A stretch of 64,000 nucleotides of DNA from JANQPX01 sp039197065 (GCA_039197065.1 JBCCUL010000038.1:23479-87478); one strand, 5' to 3'. Numbered from the stretch's first letter, positions 44,154-54,484 are shown. Program-made: numbers and translations. The notes: a model not told the origin generated them from the sequence alone.

Positions 44154-44627
44154 TCACATCGCCTTGACCGCTTCCAGGACCTCGTCGACATGGCCAGGAA
44201 CCTTGACCTTGCGCCAGACTTTCTGGATGACGCCATCGCCGTCGACGATGAAGGTGGAACGGTCGGTGCCCATGTATTTTTTGCCGTACATGCTTTTTTC
44301 CACCCATGAACCGAGGGCGTCGATCAGCTTGGTGTCCTCGTCGGCGAGCAGGGTGAAGGGAAAGCCGTATTTGGCCTTGAACTTGTCGTGGCTTTTGACG
44401 CCGTCCTTGGACAGGCCCACGATTTCGGCGCCCGCAGCCTGGAAGTCCGCGTAGCGCTCGGTGAAGCCCTGGCTCTCCTTGGTGCAGCCGGAGGTATCGT
44501 CCTTCGGGTAAAGATAGAGCACCAGCGTCTTGCCTTTGAAGGTCGCATTGCTCGCCTGGCCGCCGCCGTCGGTCGGCAGGTCGAAAGCGGGCAGGTTCTG
44601 GCCGATGAAGGAATCGTCTGCGGTCAT
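44154..44627 (-). CDS. bcp: thioredoxin-dependent peroxiredoxin, BCP/PrxQ type
   Basis: 157-residue peroxiredoxin reducing hydrogen peroxide and organic peroxides. Peroxidatic C48 lies in YPKDDTSGCTKES; the usual second Cys five residues later is replaced (SQGF) and no other Cys exists, so it should act as a 1-Cys enzyme with an external thiol. GLSKDGVKSHDKF and DRSTFIVDGDG match the family. Just downstream of glnE on the same strand with a gap of about 50 bases. Confidence 0.94.
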   Translation of the reverse strand: MTADDSFIGQNLPAFDLPTDGGGQASNATFKGKTLVLYLYPKDDTSGCTKESQGFTERYADFQAAGAEIVGLSKDGVKSHDKFKAKYGFPFTLLADEDTKLIDALGSWVEKSMYGKKYMGTDRSTFIVDGDGVIQKVWRKVKVPGHVDEVLEAVKAM

Positions 44628-44677
44628 GAAGGAGGGCTCCTCGGGGGGCTTCTGATTGAAGGATGGGTTTTGGCGGA

Positions 44678-47626
44678 TCAGCCTGCGGGGCAGTGGCGAT
44701 CGAACAAATTAGCCACCCGCCGCTGTAGTTCGCTTAACGTTGCGCTCAGGCCGTGGATGTCAAGACCGGGGCGGTCGATCTCGGGATCGATCCTGGCGGT
44801 GCGCAGGAGGGCTTCGATCAATCCCTTGGGCGCCGTCTTGGGATCGAAAGCCTGATCGAGGGAGAGACGGAGCAGAGCCTGCAGCCGTCGATGGAGCTGG
44901 ATCGAGCGGATCAGGAGCCGGCTGTCGGCGCTTCGAATACTATGGCCGGCGGCGCGTTCGAAGACCTGCACCGTCTCCGTGCACAGGATATCCGGGTGAT
45001 CATGGGCATGGCGAAGCTGAAGATACTGGGCGAGGAATTCGGCTTCCACCAGGCCGCCGCGCGTATGTTTCAGGTTCCAGGGATCCTCGCTGCCATGCTC
45101 CTTGAAGATGCGAAGGCGCATCGAGCGCACGTCGGCGGCAAGTTTTTCCGGATCCCTCGATTTAGTAAGTGCCTTTCGAATGGCTTTGTCGATCCGAGCA
45201 ACGAGGTCGTCGGTCCCGCCGGTCGGCGCCGCCGACACTGACCGGCCGCGGGTGAGGGCCTGGTGTTCCCAGTTCTGGGCGCTTTCCATCTGGTAACGCT
45301 CGAAGCTGTCGATGCTGCAGGCGACCGGGCCGAGATTGCCGGAGGGGCGAAGGCGCGTGTCGATCTCGTAAAGGCTGCCTTCGGCGGTTTTGGCGGTCAG
45401 CGCGCTCACCAGCCTTTGTCCTAAGCGCGCATAGTAGGTTTCCGCGGTAAGCGGCTTCTCGCCGTCCGAGCGGGCGTCGTCCGGCGCATCGAACACGAAG
45501 ATCAGATCCAGGTCAGAGCCGATCGAGAGCTCCTTCGAGCCGAGCTTGCCGAGACCGAGCACGGCGAAGCTGCCGCCCTCGATGCGGCCATGCTGGCGCG
45601 CGAGCCAGCCTTCCACCTTGGGCAGGAGGCCGCGAATGACGATTTCGGCAAGGGCTGTGAGCGTGACGCTCGCCGTCTCGCCATCGCTCTCTCCGAGGAG
45701 GACATGCATACCGATCTGAAATTCTTTGGCTTGGATCCAGCGCCTGGTCGCATCCAGTGCATCCTGCAGATCGTCGGCCTGCGCCATCGCCCCCGCAAAC
45801 TCGGCTTCAAGTTCGGCCGGTGCTGCCAGCACCTCGAAGAAGGCGGGGGCGAGCATGGCGTCGAACAGGCTGACATGGTGGCTGAGATGGTCGGCGAGGC
45901 GCGGCGCCGTGCCCATCAAGTCGGCGACCAGGGACAGGAGCTTCGGATTGGCGCGGAACAGGGAGAAGAGTTGCACGCCGGCCGGCAGCGAGGTCATGAA
46001 ATGATCGAGCCTGGCGAAGGCGGTATCGGGGTCGGCCTGTTCGCCGAGCGCGCGCAGGAGTTCGGGCATCAGCTCGGTCAGAAGCTCTCTCGCCCGCGCC
46101 GTACGGGTGGCGCGGACATGGCCGTGATGCCAGCCGCGCACGGTTTTCGCGATGTCCGCAGGCCTGGCGAAGCCGAGGCGGGCGAGCGTTTTCAGCGTTT
46201 CCGGGTCGTCTTCCGTGCCGGTGAAGACCAAAGCGCCATCGGCGCCGAGATCGAGGCTGTCCTCGAAGAGGGCGGCGTAATGCCGCTCGACCCGCTCCAG
46301 ATGAGCTCTGAGCGCGGCCTGAAAGTTCTCCGGCGTATCCCCCATGAAGACCGCGATCTTGGCAAAGCCACTCTCGTCCTCGGGCAGCTGATGGGTCTGT
46401 TTGTCCGCGACCATCTGCAGGCGATGCTCGACGGTGCGGAAAAATCGATAGGCGGCCTTCAGGTCCTCGGCGGTCGACGCCTCCAGCCAGCGTTCGGCGA
46501 CCAGCCGATCAAGGGTCTCGATCGTGCCGCGCAGACGCAGTTCGGGGACCCGTCCACCGAGGATCAGCTGCTGGGTCTGCACGAAGAACTCGATCTCGCG
46601 AATGCCGCCGCGTCCGACCTTGAGGTCATGGCCGAGCACACGGATCTCGCCATGGCCGCGGTGCCTGTTGATCTGGCGCTTGATCGCATGGATGTCGCGG
46701 ATGGCGGCGTAGTCCAGATGCTTTCGCCAGAGAAACGGCCCGATGGACTTCAAGAATGCCTCGCCGGCTTCGGCGTCGCCGGCGATCACGCGGGCTTTGA
46801 TCAGGGCGGCCCGTTCCCAGTTCTGGCCGAAGCGCTCGTAATAGATTTCCGCATCCTCGACGGCGATGGCCAGCGGCTGACCGGGCGGATGCGGGCGAAG
46901 GCGAAGATCGGTGCGAAAGACGTAGCCGTCCTTGCTGCGATGTTCGAGGAGATAGACGAGCGCGCGTGCGACGCGCACCGCGAGCGCCATCGCGCTGTCC
47001 TTGCCGGCGGGGCGAAAGCGTTCCGGATCAAAAAGGATGATCAGGTCGATGTCGCTGGAGTAGTTGAGCTCGAACGCGCCGAGCTTGCCCATGCCGAGCA
47101 CGATCAGGCCGGATGTGGGGCCTGGATCGTCGGGGCTGTCCGTCAGGAGATCGCCCTTGTCGATCAGCTCGCGCAGGGCGAGATCGAGGGCGGCGCCGGC
47201 TGCGTGGCAGGCAAAACGGGTAAGCGCTTCGGTCACCTTGTGGAGCGGCCAGACGCCGCTGATGTCGGCAAGGGCGGTTAGAAGGGCGACGCGTCGCTTC
47301 ATCCGCCGAAGATGCGCCATCAGGGCCGTCCGCCTCCGGTCGTCCAGATCCATGTCGAGGATCGTCTCGAAGGTCCGATCCGGTCCGTTCTCCAGAAATC
47401 CGAAAACGATGTCAGGTTCGGCAAAGGCAAGCTCGGTCAAAAACGGGCTGTTGCCGAAGAGGGCTTTGAGCAGAGCCTCGGGCTCGATCCCGCTCGGGGG
47501 CGTGCCGAGGGCGGCCATGTCATCGTTCTTGGCCGCTTGCCAGCGCTCGAGATGGCGGCGCGCCTGATCGCCATCGGATGGTCCCGGAAGCTTAGCAGCC
47601 GGCTTTTTCTCGGAAGATCGGGTCAT
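44678..47626 (-). CDS. glnE: bifunctional glutamine synthetase adenylyltransferase/deadenylase
   Basis: Adenylylates and deadenylylates glutamine synthetase in response to PII and glutamine. The 982-residue protein has both nucleotidyltransferase domains: GMGKLGAFELNYSSDIDLIILFD (first half) and GLGKLGSKELSIGSDLDLIFVFD (second half), with the helical regulatory linker between them. Length and order match full-length GlnE. bcp follows. amtB at 53 kb is another nitrogen gene in the window. Confidence 0.96.
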   Translation of the reverse strand: MTRSSEKKPAAKLPGPSDGDQARRHLERWQAAKNDDMAALGTPPSGIEPEALLKALFGNSPFLTELAFAEPDIVFGFLENGPDRTFETILDMDLDDRRRTALMAHLRRMKRRVALLTALADISGVWPLHKVTEALTRFACHAAGAALDLALRELIDKGDLLTDSPDDPGPTSGLIVLGMGKLGAFELNYSSDIDLIILFDPERFRPAGKDSAMALAVRVARALVYLLEHRSKDGYVFRTDLRLRPHPPGQPLAIAVEDAEIYYERFGQNWERAALIKARVIAGDAEAGEAFLKSIGPFLWRKHLDYAAIRDIHAIKRQINRHRGHGEIRVLGHDLKVGRGGIREIEFFVQTQQLILGGRVPELRLRGTIETLDRLVAERWLEASTAEDLKAAYRFFRTVEHRLQMVADKQTHQLPEDESGFAKIAVFMGDTPENFQAALRAHLERVERHYAALFEDSLDLGADGALVFTGTEDDPETLKTLARLGFARPADIAKTVRGWHHGHVRATRTARARELLTELMPELLRALGEQADPDTAFARLDHFMTSLPAGVQLFSLFRANPKLLSLVADLMGTAPRLADHLSHHVSLFDAMLAPAFFEVLAAPAELEAEFAGAMAQADDLQDALDATRRWIQAKEFQIGMHVLLGESDGETASVTLTALAEIVIRGLLPKVEGWLARQHGRIEGGSFAVLGLGKLGSKELSIGSDLDLIFVFDAPDDARSDGEKPLTAETYYARLGQRLVSALTAKTAEGSLYEIDTRLRPSGNLGPVACSIDSFERYQMESAQNWEHQALTRGRSVSAAPTGGTDDLVARIDKAIRKALTKSRDPEKLAADVRSMRLRIFKEHGSEDPWNLKHTRGGLVEAEFLAQYLQLRHAHDHPDILCTETVQVFERAAGHSIRSADSRLLIRSIQLHRRLQALLRLSLDQAFDPKTAPKGLIEALLRTARIDPEIDRPGLDIHGLSATLSELQRRVANLFDRHCPAG

Positions 47627-47906
47627 GGTCTTTGCTGCCGGTGGGTAAACGTTGAGCTTGTCATCAAGTCACTCGACCCCAGATTTAGCATGAACGGTAA
47701 ATCGATCTAGCCTCTGACGGGATCGATCCGGCCTTGGGAAAGCGTTGCGATCCTGCGACATCCGGTTGGTAAGGATAACACTGCGGCGTTCGGCACGCTG
47801 GCGGTCATCGCTTATTAACGTGGAGGGTGCTAAATGAAGCGCGAATACCTCGCCGGGATTGACGGTTGATCGGCCTCAATAGACTTTTCACTTCTCTGGC
47901 CTCGCT

Positions 47907-50900
47907 TTGCTGACTGCCTTGCATTTCATCGCGCGTGCGCTGGTCTGGAGCCTTGTCGGGCTCGGGCTGGCGCTCGTTCTGGTGATGGTGCGTCTCGATG
48001 CCGGCCCCCTGACGCTCGACTGGCTAAAGCCCCGGATCGAGCGGGCGCTGGCGCCCGGCGACGGTAAGGTTTCGGTCAGCGCCGAGAGCATCGAGCTCCG
48101 CCTCAACAAGGAGGATCGGACGTTCGATCTGGTCGGTGTCGACGTCCGTTACCGGGCGGTTGACGCCGATGGCGCCTCATCCCTGCCCTTCCTGGCCTTT
48201 CCTGAAGTCGAGATGGCGCTGAGCGTCGAGGCGCTGCTGAAACACGGCATGATCGCCGCCTCGGGGATTCTGGCCAAAGCGCCATCCCTGATCATCACCC
48301 GCAGCGAGGAGGGTATCATCGGCCTCCATTCGGAGGCGGATTTCGACGATCAGTCCGACGATGCCGATTTCGGCAGCTTTCTTCGAGCGTTCGCGGCCGC
48401 CTCCGAAACCGAGGACCGTCTCGCCTTTTTGACGGATCTGCAAATCGGCGGCGGCCGGGTCGCCTTTTACGATCACAGCCGCGCTTCAGCCCTGATCGCC
48501 AAGAATGCGGACCTCGTGCTCATCAGACGAGACGGCGGTGTCGACGGCTGGCTGCGCGCGGATGTTCCGCAAGTCTCGGCGGATCCGGCGAGCGTGCAGC
48601 TGACGGGACGCTTGGAGAAGGGGGCGGAAGCCCTTGCGTTCACCGCCGATGTCGCGGGCCTGATGCCCGCCGATCTTCCGGAGCTATGGCCCTTTGAAGA
48701 TCCGAAGATTCCGGACGCAGCCCTCGGCATGCGCCTGCCGGTCCGGGTCGCGGTGGCGGGTGAGATCGGCGATGGGGGTATGCGCACGCCGCTGACCGTC
48801 GAGATCACCGCCGAAGACGGCGTCGTCGATCTTCCGGACCATCTCGCCGAGCCGCTGGAGATCGAGGGGGGCGAGCTCAAGGGCGTCATCGGTGGCGCGT
48901 TCGACAGGCTCGACGTCGAGCGGGCGCTGATCGCCAGTCGCGGCGCCGTCCTCGAAGGCGAAGGCGAGATCTCCTGGGGCGAAGGCCAGCCGTCGATTAG
49001 CGTCGGCCTCGAAGCGCGGGACGTTCGGGCCGAGGATCTCAGAGCTTTTTGGCCAGAGCGTCTCGGCGTCGATGCGCGGACATGGGTCCTGGACAACATC
49101 CGGACCGGCCTGGTGAGCGAGGCGGCGGTCACTCTGGACCTCAAGCCTTCGGACTTTGGCGCAGGGCCGCTTCGCGACGAGGCGGTCGACGGCATGTTCG
49201 CGTTCGAGGGGCTCTCGGTTCGCTACATCGATGAGATGCCTGCGTTGGAAAATGGCGAAGGCAACGTCGTCTTCGATGCCGATCGCATGGATTTCGAGGT
49301 CCGTAGCGCCAGCAATGCCGGGCTGCGACTGACCGGCGGCTCGGTCACCATCACCGGCATGGGCAAGCCCGGCAGGCTGGCGACCCAGCTTCGCGTTCTT
49401 GCCGAGGCCGAAGGGACCATCGGCGAGGCACTCTCTCTCCTTGACAATCCGCCGCTTGAGATCGGCGAGGACCTGTCGTTTGCGCCGTCGAAGGCGTCGG
49501 GCAATGTGGATGTCAGCCTTGATGTGCGCATGCCGCTGCATGACGACGTCACCGAGGACGAGGTGGTCGTGCTGGCCGAGGCCGAACTGATCGATCTTGC
49601 GATCGAGGAGATGCCGAAGCTTGGCGACGAGGTCCGCCTCGATCAGGGCGGTTTTCGTCTGATCCTCGACGAAGAAGCGGTGCGTCTGGAAGGCTCGGCC
49701 GCCGTGAACGGGGTGCCGCTCAACATCAACATCGTCGAGCCGCTGGCCGAAGAGACGACGAAGCGGCGTATCGGGGTTACGGGCGATGTCAGCCCGGAGC
49801 AGCTCGAAGCTCTGGGCGTCCCGATCGACGGCCTGGATGGCGCCTTCGGGTTCAAGGCGACGGTCACCGAGACCGGCAATCGCTTCTGGATCGATTTCGA
49901 GGCCGATCTCGAACAGCTAGCCCTCTCGCCGCCGGGGCTTGTTTGGCAAAAGCCTGCGGGTCAGGCGGGCGTTCTACGCGCCTCGATCATGAAGCCGAAC
50001 GACGGCCCGATCGACGTCAAGCAGTTCGACATCGAGACGGCCGGCCTCGAGGCCTCCGGTTCGCTTTCTTTGTCGGAAGCCGGGCTGGATGCTCTGATAT
50101 TCGATCGATTTGCGCTGGACGACACCGATGCCGCGGTCCGGCTCACGCCTGACGGCAAGGGGGGTGTCGAGGTGGTGGTCGAGGCGACGAGGCTCGATCT
50201 CGATGCACTGTTCGGCGACGATCATGAGATTGGCGACGCCGTTCAGCGTTTTCGCGCCGTTCTGCGTACCCAGCAGCTCAAGGCCCGCGGCGTCGAGCTG
50301 GTCGATGTCGAGGCGGACGCCGTGCGTGAGCCTGAGGGCTGGCGTTCGGCGAGCGTCATCGGCGCGTTGGTGTCGGGCGGAAAACTCGCCCTGGAGCTCA
50401 CGCCTGATGGCGATGACCGGCTCCTCGAACTGCATTCCGAGGATGCCGGCGCTTTGATCGAGGCGTTCGATCTGGGGCAGCGGGTCGATGGCGGCAGCCT
50501 GTTTCTCTCGGCGCGTCTTCGCTCGCAGGATCCGATGAGCGCGGAGGGGCGTCTGGAGATCAAGAGTTTCATCCTGCAGGATGCCCCGCTGCTTGCGCGC
50601 ATGCTGACGCTGGCGTCGCTGACCGGCATCGGCAATCTTCTGGGCGGCGAAGGCATTCAGATGGATCATCTGATCATGCCCTTTACCCTCGACGACCAAA
50701 AACTGACCTTCACGGACGGTCTTTTGCGCGGCTCGCAGCTCGGGCTTACCTTGATGGGCGATGTCGATATGGAGACCGAGACCCTCGATCTCGCCGGAAC
50801 GATCATCCCGGTCTACACGCTGAACCGTCTGATCGGACAGGTGCCGATCATTGGCCGCATTCTGACCGGCGCCGACGGCCGCGGCGCGTTTGCCGCCACC

Positions 50901-51044
50901 TATTCGATCGATGGGCCGCACCAGGACCCGACGGTCTATGTGAACCCGCTGGCCATCCTGACGCCGGGCCTGGTCCGCGATTTCTTCGGCGGCCTGCTCA
51001 ACGGCACCCTGGAGCCGCCGGACATCCGTGAAACCGACGACTGA
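47907..51044 (+). CDS. giant AsmA/YhdP-like membrane-anchored protein (DUF3971-type)
   Basis: 1045 residues. One N-terminal TM helix (about 8-29, LVWSLVGLGLALVLVMVRL) anchors a very long beta-rich periplasmic part. The C-terminal region (SLTGIGNLLGGEGIQMDHL, then GLTLMGDVDMETETLDLAGT, LIGQVPIIGRIL and YVNPLAILTPGLVRDFFGGL) matches the AsmA-like end of YhdP-family proteins, which are implicated in phospholipid transport to the outer membrane. No ATG is available near the N-terminus; TTG 47907 is the likely start, as an in-frame stop lies 27 bases upstream. Divergent from glnE. Confidence 0.85.
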   Translation: MLTALHFIARALVWSLVGLGLALVLVMVRLDAGPLTLDWLKPRIERALAPGDGKVSVSAESIELRLNKEDRTFDLVGVDVRYRAVDADGASSLPFLAFPEVEMALSVEALLKHGMIAASGILAKAPSLIITRSEEGIIGLHSEADFDDQSDDADFGSFLRAFAAASETEDRLAFLTDLQIGGGRVAFYDHSRASALIAKNADLVLIRRDGGVDGWLRADVPQVSADPASVQLTGRLEKGAEALAFTADVAGLMPADLPELWPFEDPKIPDAALGMRLPVRVAVAGEIGDGGMRTPLTVEITAEDGVVDLPDHLAEPLEIEGGELKGVIGGAFDRLDVERALIASRGAVLEGEGEISWGEGQPSISVGLEARDVRAEDLRAFWPERLGVDARTWVLDNIRTGLVSEAAVTLDLKPSDFGAGPLRDEAVDGMFAFEGLSVRYIDEMPALENGEGNVVFDADRMDFEVRSASNAGLRLTGGSVTITGMGKPGRLATQLRVLAEAEGTIGEALSLLDNPPLEIGEDLSFAPSKASGNVDVSLDVRMPLHDDVTEDEVVVLAEAELIDLAIEEMPKLGDEVRLDQGGFRLILDEEAVRLEGSAAVNGVPLNINIVEPLAEETTKRRIGVTGDVSPEQLEALGVPIDGLDGAFGFKATVTETGNRFWIDFEADLEQLALSPPGLVWQKPAGQAGVLRASIMKPNDGPIDVKQFDIETAGLEASGSLSLSEAGLDALIFDRFALDDTDAAVRLTPDGKGGVEVVVEATRLDLDALFGDDHEIGDAVQRFRAVLRTQQLKARGVELVDVEADAVREPEGWRSASVIGALVSGGKLALELTPDGDDRLLELHSEDAGALIEAFDLGQRVDGGSLFLSARLRSQDPMSAEGRLEIKSFILQDAPLLARMLTLASLTGIGNLLGGEGIQMDHLIMPFTLDDQKLTFTDGLLRGSQLGLTLMGDVDMETETLDLAGTIIPVYTLNRLIGQVPIIGRILTGADGRGAFAATYSIDGPHQDPTVYVNPLAILTPGLVRDFFGGLLNGTLEPPDIRETDD

Positions 51045-51135
51045 CGGCGTGGCCGCATCATGGGTTTAGGCCGTTTTCGCTGAACGTGTCAGGTAACCCG
51101 GCAGTATGCGGGCTCCTCTCGAAGCAGCGCTTCGT

Positions 51136-52923
51136 TTAAGCGGCCTTTCGCTCGGTGTCGGCGTGCGACGCTGCGTGGCTGGGGGCGGGTTTTCGGCGTT
51201 TTTCGATGGTGATCGGCTTGATATCGACACTGCTCAGGCGGCCGGCCTTTTGGAAAGCCCGGCTGGCGCGGTGCCGAATGCGGGCAGCTAAGGCGAGCGG
51301 CAGGGCCATGAGGATGGCCTTGGTTTTGTGAGCCAATCCGAAGCTTGCCGGCTCGATCGCCGCGTCGGATCCGGGACGCTGTCGCCGGCCGAGCGTCCAG
51401 GCGCTCAGCATGGCGAGGCCGATCGTGGTCAAAAGCCATAGCCCGTCAGCGCCGTTTTGGGGGCGAAGGGCGAACCAGGACGAGAGCAGGGCGGCTGCGG
51501 TGAACAGGGCGGCGAAGGCGAGAAGGCCGAGCCAGAACAGGTGGCCGATCGACAGCCTCGAGGCGCTGAACGCGGAGAGACGCGCGCTCGAGAGGTGTTT
51601 CACCAGCTGCTTTGTCGGCTGTCGGAGCCCGTCGATCACCGCGGCGAAGCCCCAGGTGCCGGCATGCTGGTTCGAGCCCTCGACCCATGTCTGGCCGCGG
51701 TGCCGGTGTTGCTGCAAGGCGCGTTTGGCGATGAGGTAGCCATCGGCCATGACGCTTGCGGCTTCGACCTCGCTCGGGGCGTCGAGGTCGATGCGCATGC
51801 CGGCGATCAGCTTTTGCGTTCTGCGCTCGACGCCGTAACTGGTGACGTCCTTGTCCTCGCGGTCCTTGACGATCTGGCCGTTACCGCCCTTGCCGACCGG
51901 CTTGATCTCGAGCGTCTCGATTTCGCTCAGCATGTGGATCACCACGGTGCTGCCCTGCCGCTTCGCCTCCAGGCGTTCGAGCTGGAACCGGCGCTTGCGG
52001 TCATGGGAGGCATCGAAGCCGCTGGCGTCGCTGACGATCAATCGTGTACAGCCGCGGGCTCTGAGCGCATCGGTACCGAGCGCATCGGCGCTCCGCCCGT
52101 CCGCCAGACGAAGATCTAGAAATTTTCCCTTGCGTCCGGGCTCCGGATAGAGGCCTTGGAAGTTCAGGGGCTCCAGGAGGCCGGGTATCGCCATCGAGGC
52201 GGCGACCGCCTGGCCGAGCGTCAGGCCGGCAAATGCTTCGGGAAGACGATGATAGGGCGTCCTCGCGAGGCGCGGCATGCCCGAGAGGCTGCGCGATGCC
52301 GGTCCCATCTGCGGTTCGCCCATGCTGCGGGCGTCGAAACGCCATCCCTGTCCGGTCGCGGGATGGGCGGCGTTGATGATCAGCTCAGGCGCTTTGCAGT
52401 AACGTTTCGGGTTGTCGATCACCGGATTGAAATCGAGATCGCCGCGCGGGTGGATCAAGAGATCGCGCATTTCGATCGGCTCGCCTGGATCTCCGCTCCA
52501 TATCGGGCGAAAGAAATGGCGCTCCAGGAGATTGCCGAGGCGAGCGGCGCTGGAATGATGGGCGGAGACCCGCTTCAGATTGACCAGCGGATTTTCGAAA
52601 AGCTTCGCGCGCAGATCGATCGACGCCAGCTTGAGGAAATCCTCCTCGAGCGCCGCCACCATGCGGGTCAGGCGATCGGTGCTGATATCGCCGTCGGTAT
52701 CGAGGGCCCTTTTGAGACGAAGGTGATAGAGAGCGGCGGTGAGCGCGCCGCCTGATGTGCCCGAGATGACATCGATCCGGCGCAGCAGATCGAGCTCGGC
52801 CAGCCTGGCGAGGACGCCGATGTGGAAAAGGGAAGCCTTAAGACCGCCGCCGGTCAGGGCGAGGCCGATCGGCCCGCCATCGTCAGCGATCTCGCCGCCA
52901 TCTGCTGTCCTGAATTCGACCAT
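51136..52923 (-). CDS. patatin-like phospholipase with C-terminal membrane region
   Basis: 595 residues. The patatin domain shows the oxyanion loop TGGGLKAS (24-31), the nucleophile elbow GTSGG with S57, and an Asp of the dyad in LRLADGRS near residue 273. From about 460 there are two hydrophobic helices (HLFWLGLLAFAALFTAAALL and GLWLLTTIGLAMLSAWTLG), so the protein is probably tethered to the membrane by its C-terminal part. The tail is basic. Possible lipid acyl hydrolase; toxin-like or housekeeping role undecided. ATG 52923. Confidence 0.85.
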   Translation of the reverse strand: MVEFRTADGGEIADDGGPIGLALTGGGLKASLFHIGVLARLAELDLLRRIDVISGTSGGALTAALYHLRLKRALDTDGDISTDRLTRMVAALEEDFLKLASIDLRAKLFENPLVNLKRVSAHHSSAARLGNLLERHFFRPIWSGDPGEPIEMRDLLIHPRGDLDFNPVIDNPKRYCKAPELIINAAHPATGQGWRFDARSMGEPQMGPASRSLSGMPRLARTPYHRLPEAFAGLTLGQAVAASMAIPGLLEPLNFQGLYPEPGRKGKFLDLRLADGRSADALGTDALRARGCTRLIVSDASGFDASHDRKRRFQLERLEAKRQGSTVVIHMLSEIETLEIKPVGKGGNGQIVKDREDKDVTSYGVERRTQKLIAGMRIDLDAPSEVEAASVMADGYLIAKRALQQHRHRGQTWVEGSNQHAGTWGFAAVIDGLRQPTKQLVKHLSSARLSAFSASRLSIGHLFWLGLLAFAALFTAAALLSSWFALRPQNGADGLWLLTTIGLAMLSAWTLGRRQRPGSDAAIEPASFGLAHKTKAILMALPLALAARIRHRASRAFQKAGRLSSVDIKPITIEKRRKPAPSHAASHADTERKAA

Positions 52924-53048
52924 GGCGAGATTATCAGCATGTCTGGTTCCATTTTTCTATCCTCTAAATGTATTTAATTTCAAAAAAAATCACCCCAGGG
53001 GCGATTGTTCTGTCCCTGGGCAGATAGATTCAGGGGTCGAATGCTGCT

Positions 53049-53090
53049 GCGAAAAGAAATCGGCCCGCCCGGGCAAAGCCTGGACGGGCC
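53049..53090 (-). terminator. intrinsic terminator of amtB
   Basis: Read on the minus strand, a 12-base GC-rich stem (GGCCCGTCCAGG with CCCGGGCGGGCC, one mismatch and one wobble) with loop CTTTG is followed by GATTTCTTTTC. It starts 27 bases after the amtB stop. Confidence 0.7.
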
Positions 53091-53116
53091 GAACGCGTCG
53101 TGAAGGGAGGACGACG

Positions 53117-54484
53117 CTAGGCGTTGGCGGAGCTGGCGCCCTGGCCAAACTCGGGATAGGCCTCCATGCCGAGCTCGACCTGGTCGATGCCCGCATTTTC
53201 AGCTTCTTCCGCAAGCCGGATGCCGATGGTCGCTTTCAGGATGCCCCACACCACCAGGCTGGCGATGAAGGTGAAGGCGCCATAGGCGACGATGCCGACG
53301 ATCTGGGTGCCGAAGCTGGCGTCGCCATTGGAGAACGGCACCGCAAGCGTGCCCCAGATACCGGCGACCAGATGGACCGGGATCGCGCCGACCACGTCAT
53401 CGAGCTTGAACTTGTCGAGCAGCGGCACCGCGAAGACCACGAGTGCACCGCCGACCGCGCCGATGAAGATGGCGAGACCCGGTGTCGGAGCGAGCGGTTC
53501 GGCGGTGATCGACACCAGACCGGCGAGCGCGCCGTTCAGCACCATGGTGAGATCGATCTTCTTGTAGAGGATCTCGGAAAGGATCATCGCCGTCAGCACG
53601 CCGCCGCAGGCTGCGAGGTTGGTGTTGATGTAGATGTTCGAGATCGCGACGACGTCAGCGGCAGAGCCCATGGCGAGCTGCGAGCCGCCATTGAAACCGA
53701 ACCAGCCGAGCCAGAGGATGAAGGTGCCGATCGTGGCGAGCGGCAAGCTTGAACCGAGCATCGGCTGCACTTGGCCGCTGGAGCTGTATTTGCCTTTACG
53801 CGCGCCGAGCATGATGATGCCGGCAAGGGCCGCCCAGCCGCCGACCGAGTGCACGATGGTCGAACCGGCGAAGTCGGAGAAGCCCATCTCGGACAGCCAG
53901 CCGCCGCCCCAGCCCCAGGAGCCGGTGATCGGGTACAGGATGCCGGTGAGGATGGCGACGAAGATGAGGAACGGCCAGACGCGAACACGCTCGGCCATGG
54001 CACCCGAGACGATCGAGGCGGTCGCGGCCACGAACACCATCTGGAAGAACCAGTCGGAGCCCGCTGCATAGCCTGCATCGAAATTGGCGCCGGTCTCGGC
54101 GAGCGCCGCGCTGTCGTCAGCACCCCAGATGGCGAAGCTGCCGAAATAGCCGCTCACGTCCATATACATGAGGTTGTAGCCCACCAGGTAGAACATGATG
54201 CCGGCGAGCGAATAGAGCGAAATGTTCTTCAAGAGCTGGGTCGCGACGCTGCGCTTTCTGACCAGCCCGGCTTCGAGCATGCAGAAGCCTGCGGCCATCC
54301 ACATCACCAGGAAGCCGTGCATCAGGAAGGACAGCGTATTGAAGATGTAGGCGGTTTCGGACGACACGCCGGCATCCTGTGCCTGTGCTGTGCCGGAAAA
54401 AGTCAGGGTGGTGGCGGCCAGGATGGCGATACCGGCAGGTACAGCCCGCCGGAGCCGCATGGCGCTCCTCATGGTTTCAAGCAT
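53117..54484 (-). CDS. amtB: ammonium transporter
   Basis: 455-residue Amt/Rh channel with a cleavable signal peptide (about 1-36, ending AQAQ), then eleven helices. Conserved features include FLVMWMAAGFCMLEAGLVRKR, the twin-His region with VHSVGGWAALAG and VHLVAGIWGTLAV, and DDVVGAIPVH. A sigma-54 promoter lies 87 bases upstream, fitting control by nitrogen limitation through NtrC. No glnK/PII gene is adjacent, which is less usual. TAG stop. Confidence 0.95.
   Translation of the reverse strand: MLETMRSAMRLRRAVPAGIAILAATTLTFSGTAQAQDAGVSSETAYIFNTLSFLMHGFLVMWMAAGFCMLEAGLVRKRSVATQLLKNISLYSLAGIMFYLVGYNLMYMDVSGYFGSFAIWGADDSAALAETGANFDAGYAAGSDWFFQMVFVAATASIVSGAMAERVRVWPFLIFVAILTGILYPITGSWGWGGGWLSEMGFSDFAGSTIVHSVGGWAALAGIIMLGARKGKYSSSGQVQPMLGSSLPLATIGTFILWLGWFGFNGGSQLAMGSAADVVAISNIYINTNLAACGGVLTAMILSEILYKKIDLTMVLNGALAGLVSITAEPLAPTPGLAIFIGAVGGALVVFAVPLLDKFKLDDVVGAIPVHLVAGIWGTLAVPFSNGDASFGTQIVGIVAYGAFTFIASLVVWGILKATIGIRLAEEAENAGIDQVELGMEAYPEFGQGASSANA

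Noticed and set aside
45590..47281. A 563-codon open frame antisense to glnE
   Set aside because: It lies wholly inside glnE, whose two nucleotidyltransferase domains are intact; composition is that of a codon shadow.
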